Source of the DNA: Antedon mediterranea
Lineage: Eukaryota; Echinodermata; Crinoidea; Comatulida; Antedonidae
Assembly (NCBI RefSeq): GCF_964355755.1
Contig: NC_092676.1
Coordinates: 25,464,288 to 25,528,287 of the forward strand
Reading direction: 5' to 3'
Length of the DNA stretch: 64,000 nucleotides
A model generated the notes under the pieces. That model searched no databases. It saw only the letters and a program-made list of their open reading frames with translations, and was not told the DNA's origin. A program made the position numbers and the translations under genes. Shown in pieces: positions 57,693 through 64,000 of this stretch. The stretch's first letter is position 1, and each line of letters opens with the position of its first letter.

Positions 57693-59378
57693 ACAGTATC
57701 TTGCTTACTAAATAATTGTAAACACAACTCGAATGATCTCCAAGTGGAATATTCTGTAATCATAGAAAACAATGATACAGAAGAAAATAACAATTACACT
57801 GTAAGATAGCAAATCCCCTTTGAACTTATCCAATGATAGACTATGGTATTTATGGTGCACTCAAAATCATATTGACAATCAATCTAGTGTAGCCTACACA
57901 CTTTATAACCAATGATAAATATTTATTTCTAATTGATAGGTCCATTTTTATATCTTTATTTGTTGTTCTAGATAGTTTATCCGATTGTATATAGTTTAAT
58001 TGTTGTTTTATTAGGATCACGTGAGTAAACACTGCACATTGCAATACAGAATTATAAATTCTTATGAAACAAGTGCATGTTTGCCGACATCGTGGCAATT
58101 TGTTTTGAATTTCAATATTGACTATGGTAAAATTTTGGGAAAATAGGTTCAAAAGGTAAAGGGGCAACTGTATATTGCACAAGGTGTCACGTGTTTGCCG
58201 AACCGCTGCACATATACCATTATAATAAAGTTGAGTATTTGTTCATTCATTTTTTATTGTTCCACATAAAGTAAGAAAAGAAAATGATCAAGAAAAAACC
58301 TGTCTTTGTTTATTTGTAGAATCTCAACTAAGCCAAAAAGAGCTTTAAGTCTGAGTTTCCAAAAGACATTAAGGGCCTACATTGTACATGGTAACGTAAA
58401 ATTGCTTTCTAAAAAAAAAAACAGAAAAGTCAAATAGATTTTATTAGAATATCAATAGAATAGAAAAAGTAAGATATAAATTCCATTCAGAGTAAACTTA
58501 TTAACTATCTAATCAATATTAATGGATAAATATTTTTTGTATTTTTTTTTTTCAAAAAGGTTGGTGATGATTTAATATTATATCCTTATTTTGTTTTATA
58601 TATCATCGACATAAAAAAAAGCTTGCATTAAATGATCACGTGAATAAACACTGCAATACCCCACCAGAGGATTTTTTTTATATTTTTATCTAATGTTAAC
58701 AATTTATAACATAAGCACCTATAGTTATTTAAAAGGAGTCAAATAATAAAATATTAGAAACTTGTTCGTATTTTGTTGTCTTTATTATTTTACACACTCC
58801 AAAATAAGGTTTATTATTTTTTAAAGGCCTATACGGTACCGTATTGTTTCCACCTATTTGGCGACATATACACCATGACATGTTGATTGTTATGTAGGCA
58901 GACAATAAATAATATGTCGATACGATATTATACTTAAGGCTATACTACAAAAAGTCAAACGTTGAAAGCTTAAAGGCCAGGTGCGGGCAAAACATTTCTA
59001 TTGATCATACATTCCAATAATTATCGATCTATAGTTTCCCCTATGTTTCATAATTTTTTGGGATTTTATTTGTGTTACACGAGCTTGTTGAAAATAAGCA
59101 CTTTCTTATCAGTGGGGGGATAGTTCAAATTACACAGTAAAATTTCTATTCTTTTGTACACACATTTTGTAAATAGAGAGGCATTTTTTAAAAGCTATGA
59201 AAAATAAACGGTGTGGTAAAAAATGTTATCAGATGACTAAATATAGGTAATATAACTTGAATATTACATTTCTGATATTTTTATTCAACTTCAGATATTT
59301 ATTTTCATGCAAAAGCAAAAATTATCCACCGTATATCCCCCATCTTTTTTCACCGTCTAGGGAGTCACAAGACATGTT
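57693..59378. other. diverged duplicate of the 45.0-46.3 kb flank, then unique AT-rich DNA
   Basis: 57693 to about 58950 aligns by eye with 45017-46290, but with about 100 bases missing near 57858 and many point differences. It is clearly older than the copy at 60241. No gene is seen in 58950-59378. Confidence 0.6.
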
Positions 59379-59587
59379 ATTACAAAAAATTGATTTGTAT
59401 TGATATAAGGAAGCAAAAAAACATTGTTGGCATAGTTTGGTAGAGGGTGCAGGTAAACCCCTTCTGGCTCCCCAAATATACGTAGGTCGCACAATCAGCA
59501 TCTTGATACTACTGTACTTTATTCCTCTCTTTAAAGTGTAGACCTATAGCTATAGGCCTATGTACTTAATAGCAATGTTAGATAAAC

Positions 59588-60240
59588 ATGTCGGCGATAT
59601 ACAAGAATGCTAAGATCAATAGAATGCATAGAATAGATGATGGATGTGTTCTATACAGTGATACACTCACAAAGAGTGTCGTAATGTGTAATAATAAATT
59701 TGAAGAAATCTCTCAATTTGGGAAACAAATATTGAAAGTCCTCCCTAAATGTTTAACGGTTAACAATGATATTCTTATACGTAGCAGAGGCACACAGTGT
59801 TTTTAATTTCGATATTGACGATGGTAACCTTCTGGGTAAGATAGGTTCAAAAGGTAGTGAAGAAGGACAACTGTATATTCCACAATATGTCACCCTAATA
59901 AGGGAAGGTAATTTAATGATTACTGAGTCTGGTAATAATAGAATACAACTGTTTGATGCAAATGGTACGTATTTAGAAACACTTATTGATCCGGGCGAAG
60001 AAGATGGGAAAGTCCTTTGTGTATAGTAATGGACACGGATGAAAATATAATTGTATCCAGTGCTCATAAACTACAATTATTTGATAAAAAATGGTGTTTT
60101 TGTCAAACGAATAGATAATAAAGATGATGGAATTTGATGAAATTAAATTTCCATGCGGCATTACAATAATCGCTAATAGACCAAGAAGACTGACAATTGC
60201 AAACTTAGGAGAAAATAATGTTAAAATATTTAATTACTAA
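59588..60240 (+). pseudogene. truncated NHL-repeat copy C
   Basis: Starts a little further upstream than copy B (KINRMHRIDDGCVLYSDTLT, equivalent to 44380 on) and carries exactly the lesions of copy B: the shortened junction before HSVFNFDID, the seven-base loss after GEEDGKV and the extra A. Copies B and C therefore descend from one already damaged copy. Confidence 0.85.
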
Positions 60241-61604
60241 CCAGTATCTTGCTTACTAAATAATTGTAAACACAACTCGAATGATCTCCAAGTGGAATAT
60301 TCTGTAATCATAGAAAACAATGATACAGAAGAAAATAACAATTACACTGTAAGATAGCAAATCCCCTTTGAACTTATCCAATGATAAACTATAGTATTTA
60401 TGGTGTTGGGGATTTTTTAGAAAATTTTCAAAAGATTAAGTGTTTCTTTCTGCTAATGTGTAGGTTTATTTATGTGCCGCAATTAATATTAATTGCACTC
60501 AAAATCATATTGACAATCTACTGTACATACTTGAACCCAATGATAAATATTTATTTCTAATTTTTATATCTTTATTTGTTGTTCTAGATATTTGTATTTG
60601 TATATAGGCCTAGATTGAGTGCTGTTTTATTAGGATCGCGTGAATAAACACTGCACATTGCAATACAGAAACAAGTTTATTATCGGGGCAATTTGTTTTT
60701 AATTTCAATATTGACGATGGTAAAATGTTGGGAAAATAGGTTCAAAAGGGGCAACTGTACAAGGTGTCACGTGTTTGTCAAAGCGCTGCATTATATACCG
60801 TTATAATAAAGTTGAGTATTTGTTCATTTATTTTTTTTTTTTTTCCACATAAAGTAAGAAAAAAAAGATCAAGAAAAAACCTGATTAAGTCTTTGTTTAT
60901 GTGTGGAATCTCAAATAAGCCAATGAGGTCTTTAAGGCTGAGTTTCCAAAACACATTGGGCCTACATTGTACATGGTAACGTAGAATTGCTTTCTAAAAA
61001 AAAAAGAAGAAAAAAATCCAAACAGATTTTATTTGATATCAATAGAATAGACAAAGTAAGATATAAATTCCATAGGAGTAAACTTATTAACTATCTAATC
61101 AATATTAATGGTTAAATATTTTTGTATTTTTGTTTTAATGTTATATCCTTAATTTGTTTTGTATATCACCGACATAAAAAAAACGCTTGCATTAAATGAT
61201 CACGTGAATAAACACTGCAATAACACCAGAGGATGTTGTTAATTCGCTTTTTATTTCTATAATGTTAATATATATTTTAATTATAAACATAAGCGCCTAT
61301 AGTTATTTAAAGTGAGTCAAATGATACAATGTTAAACTTGTTTGTATTTTGTTTGTCTTCATTATTTTACACACTCCAAAATATGGTTGTATTATTATTG
61401 ATAATGCCTTTCTGTTATGACTTATGTTATTCGGTGAAATGATATTCACCATGTTGATTGTAGGCAGACAATAAATAATATATCGATACGATTATTATTA
61501 CTTTTTAGGCCCTATACTAAAAAAAAGTCAAACGTTAAAAAATTAATTGTATTTTATTACACTTAAGTCTCATTTATATTATTGTAGCAAATTACTTTGA
61601 TGTC

Positions 61605-61841
61605 CTATATTATCTTTTTCTTCTTTCGAAAGAATGATAACTTTGTTTTCCTTTATATGTCCGATAAACTCTCTTTTAATTCACTAATTTGAATGTCTAA
61701 ATCTGTTTTTGTACGGGATAACGCCGATTCAAGTTCTTTCGTCGTAGGTTCAAGATTTCGTATTTTTTCGGTAGAGTTTTGTATGTATGTGTGGCCTTGT
61801 TCGTTAGGTTTAATAATCTCTACTTTAAATTTTAAATGTTA
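61605..61841 (-). pseudogene. relic of a RING/coiled-coil gene tail, copy 2
   Basis: Duplicate of the relic at 46384-46620, with the same stop after SLSDI and the same RKTKLSFFRKKKKII end; one visible replacement (His to Pro in KHNEQG). Confidence 0.55.
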
Positions 61842-61869
61842 AAATGTTTTAATTACTAAACAGCATTAT

Positions 61870-64000
61870 ACAAACTGAAACTACACCGAATGAATGGAAT
61901 GAAGGGATAATTATCCCAATATTTTAAAAAGGAGATCGACGTGATCTCAACAACTATCGAGGTATCACACTTAATTCACGTGTTTCTAAAATTTATTATC
62001 GAATTATTGTATATAATATTTCTTAAATTTTAGAAGAAAATGACATCCTTGGTGAAGTCCAATGGGGCTTTCGGACAGACAGATGTGAAGACCCCATTTT
62101 TGTCTTGAAAAGCATTATCGCCACAAGGCGTGCTGAGGGTAAAAAAAAACATTTCTAGTCTTTTTGAACTTTAAAAAAGCCTTTGTTTCAGTTTGGCGAT
62201 AAGGGTTAATTACTGCTGCCAAAAGAATTGGTATCCGTGGTAAACTTCTTAACTTAATAAGAAATATGTACTATGATTGATGAGTTTTGTTCAATGACTT
62301 TAGTCATTTTAGCATTAATGAAGGAGTGAAACAAGGCTGTTCATTGTCACCAGTTCTTTTTCTATTTACATTAACGAACTAAATAACCTAATCAAAAGTT
62401 ATAAACTAGGTGTTCAAATCTATGACACACAAATAGGTGCAATATTCTTTGCTGATGACGTGGTTTTTAATCGGTGACAATGAGTCAGAACTTGTGAAAC
62501 TACTTAAAGTAACAAGTGATTATTCACAAAAATGGAAATTAGAGTTTAATTTTGACAAATCAAATGTGCTCAGGTCACAGGGCAAAGAGTTAATCCACAT
62601 AGAACATGGAGCCTTGGTAATCATTATATCACAGAAATGGAAATGTATAAATATCTTGGTGTAATAATATTACGTTCATACAGATTCAGACAATATCGTT
62701 ACAATTTGTTTTTGTTTTTTGGGCCTATTGTAAACCAAGTGTTTTAAAACTACTTATATAAAAAATCCTGTACCCTAATCTTAAATACAGTTACATATTA
62801 CAAATAAGGGATAATAACTCTTAACTTTTGTGGAAAAATAAAGCGTTTTGGTTAAGTAGTTTTTTAGCAAATGTAATTTTAGTTTTAATGTTACATTCTG
62901 ACTGCTCAGGAAAGGTTTGGCGACTTCGAAAATTTTCCCCTATCCTTTAACACTATCCGGTCACTGACAAACCAAAACACTGCTTCAAAAAAGGGGCTGT
63001 GCCGAAAAAGTATCTGAACCAATCACATTTTACATTAGGTCATTAGAAAGCTTGATTGATTAGCTTTTGCATGGTGGAACAGCCAATATCATTGGATAAC
63101 TAGGTCAAACGTTATGAACGTTTTTGTAAAAATCTCAACAAATTGGCAGAACAAGCCTATTCTTTAAAACAGGGCAATTTTCAAATCGTCTAACTTTAAA
63201 AATCAATGCCGACGAAGTTTTTTTAAATTAAAATATTAAAAAATGTTTAAAATAACATGTTATTGTAGGTACTTAATTAGGCATTACAATGTCGAAACAG
63301 CCATAAAAATCGGTCAATTAATAACAAAGTTACATTGAAAAACCAAAAAAATTGCTGTTTTTTGGTGATTTCATGCCGTTTAGCGGAAATCGCCCGGATT
63401 TTTGGGTACATAAAACAAATAATAAAAAAGGGAAATAGGATAATAGCCTATAGCTTATTACCTCTATTGTAAACAATCAGAATGATTTCAATAGGGTATA
63501 GCATACTACGGTCATCTTTTATGGAGAACAAGGACTACCAACAATTAATTACGCCTCTGCAATATGGTTATGTAACTTTAAAGGCTCACTAAATAAGTTA
63601 GAAAATTTACAATACCAAATGGCTTTGAAGGCACCAAGAAACGTTGATGGTGACCTAGGATGGGAGACACTCTACACCATTCAAAATAAGTTTGGGATGT
63701 CCTACTTTAACAGAATTTAAAATATGGACGACCAAATGTGTCAAAAACTCCTATGTAAATCTATAATGGATGTAGAAGCTAAGGTGAAATGGAAGTGGAT
63801 TACCCATATCAAAGATTTATTATGTAAATTTGATTTAGGAAATAAGTTTAATTTAAATCCGGAAAGTCAATGGTTTAAGAGTTTTACACATGCCAACTCT
63901 CTAGAAAATATTAAGGAATGGTTAAAAGGTGCATAAACAAAGTAAACCCTCTCCGAATATTTGAAATATAAACACGAACCTAAAGCATGCTTGATATGGT
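61870..64000 (+). mobile_element. degenerate LINE, copy 2 (cut by window end)
   Basis: Duplicate of 46640-48780: the same FFADDVVF box (near 62450) and the same C-terminal MDDQMCQKLLCKSIMDVEAK part (63724-63936). Frames are broken at the same places, so it arrived as part of the segmental duplication, not by new retrotransposition. Confidence 0.8.

Larger units (their letters stand above)
60241..64000. repeat. right copy of a segmental duplication (of 45.0-48.8 kb)
   Basis: Nearly identical to 45017-48780 across non-coding flank, coiled-coil relic and LINE fragments, with scattered substitutions and small indels only (for example an added T-run at 60830-60845). The offset is about 15.2 kb. 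The copy runs off the window end, so its true length is unknown. Confidence 0.9.

Overview
The window is eukaryotic: spliced genes with GT-AG introns, AT-rich intergenic DNA, MITEs, LINE fragments, a large satellite and short 'aggcctac' motifs throughout. Gene content (a giant secreted TSP1/CUB protein, a B-box/filamin/NHL protein, RING/B-box/coiled-coil genes, USP44/49-like, MRI1, GCAT) suggests a marine deuterostome invertebrate, most likely an echinoderm. The species cannot be fixed from the sequence.

Layout. Positions 2032-5316 (-) hold a six-exon MRI1 (methionine salvage). Positions 7124-22212 (-) hold a 33-exon gene for a secreted protein of about 1746 residues: signal peptide, one TSP1 repeat, twelve CUB domains, and a non-CUB module between CUB3 and CUB4. 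All exon phases close. Its introns carry MITEs, a 75-bp minisatellite and a 5'-truncated LINE. A 59-bp satellite of about 49 units (22895-25793) separates it from GCAT (27020-31631, -; 5' exon not located). Upstream of the GCAT exons lies a 3.3-kb inverted-repeat element with about 34 copies of the palindrome TTGCGCAA, and a Helitron-like element nested in it. Positions 37110-41866 (-) hold a twelve-exon ubiquitin protease of the USP44/USP49 type.

From 43 kb on the character changes. There is a B-box/coiled-coil/filamin/NHL (TRIM2/3/71-like) gene without RING and with two reading-frame lesions. Two further truncated NHL copies lie at 57.1 and 59.6 kb. A divergent pair of RING genes sits between them (51199-52099 on -, 52658-53785 on +). 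Both end in a similar basic/aromatic tail, and a decayed relative of that tail occurs twice more (46.4 and 61.6 kb). The 45.0-48.8 kb block recurs almost unchanged at 60.2-64.0 kb and probably continues past the window edge.

The metabolic genes and the USP are ordinary single-copy genes. The right-hand 20 kb looks like a fast-evolving TRIM-like locus shaped by duplication and retroelements. The most novel items are the CUB protein with its unassigned module, the shared FRRR...VW tail of the RING genes, the TTGCGCAA element with its nested Helitron-like insertion, and the CpG-restricted variation of the 59-bp satellite.
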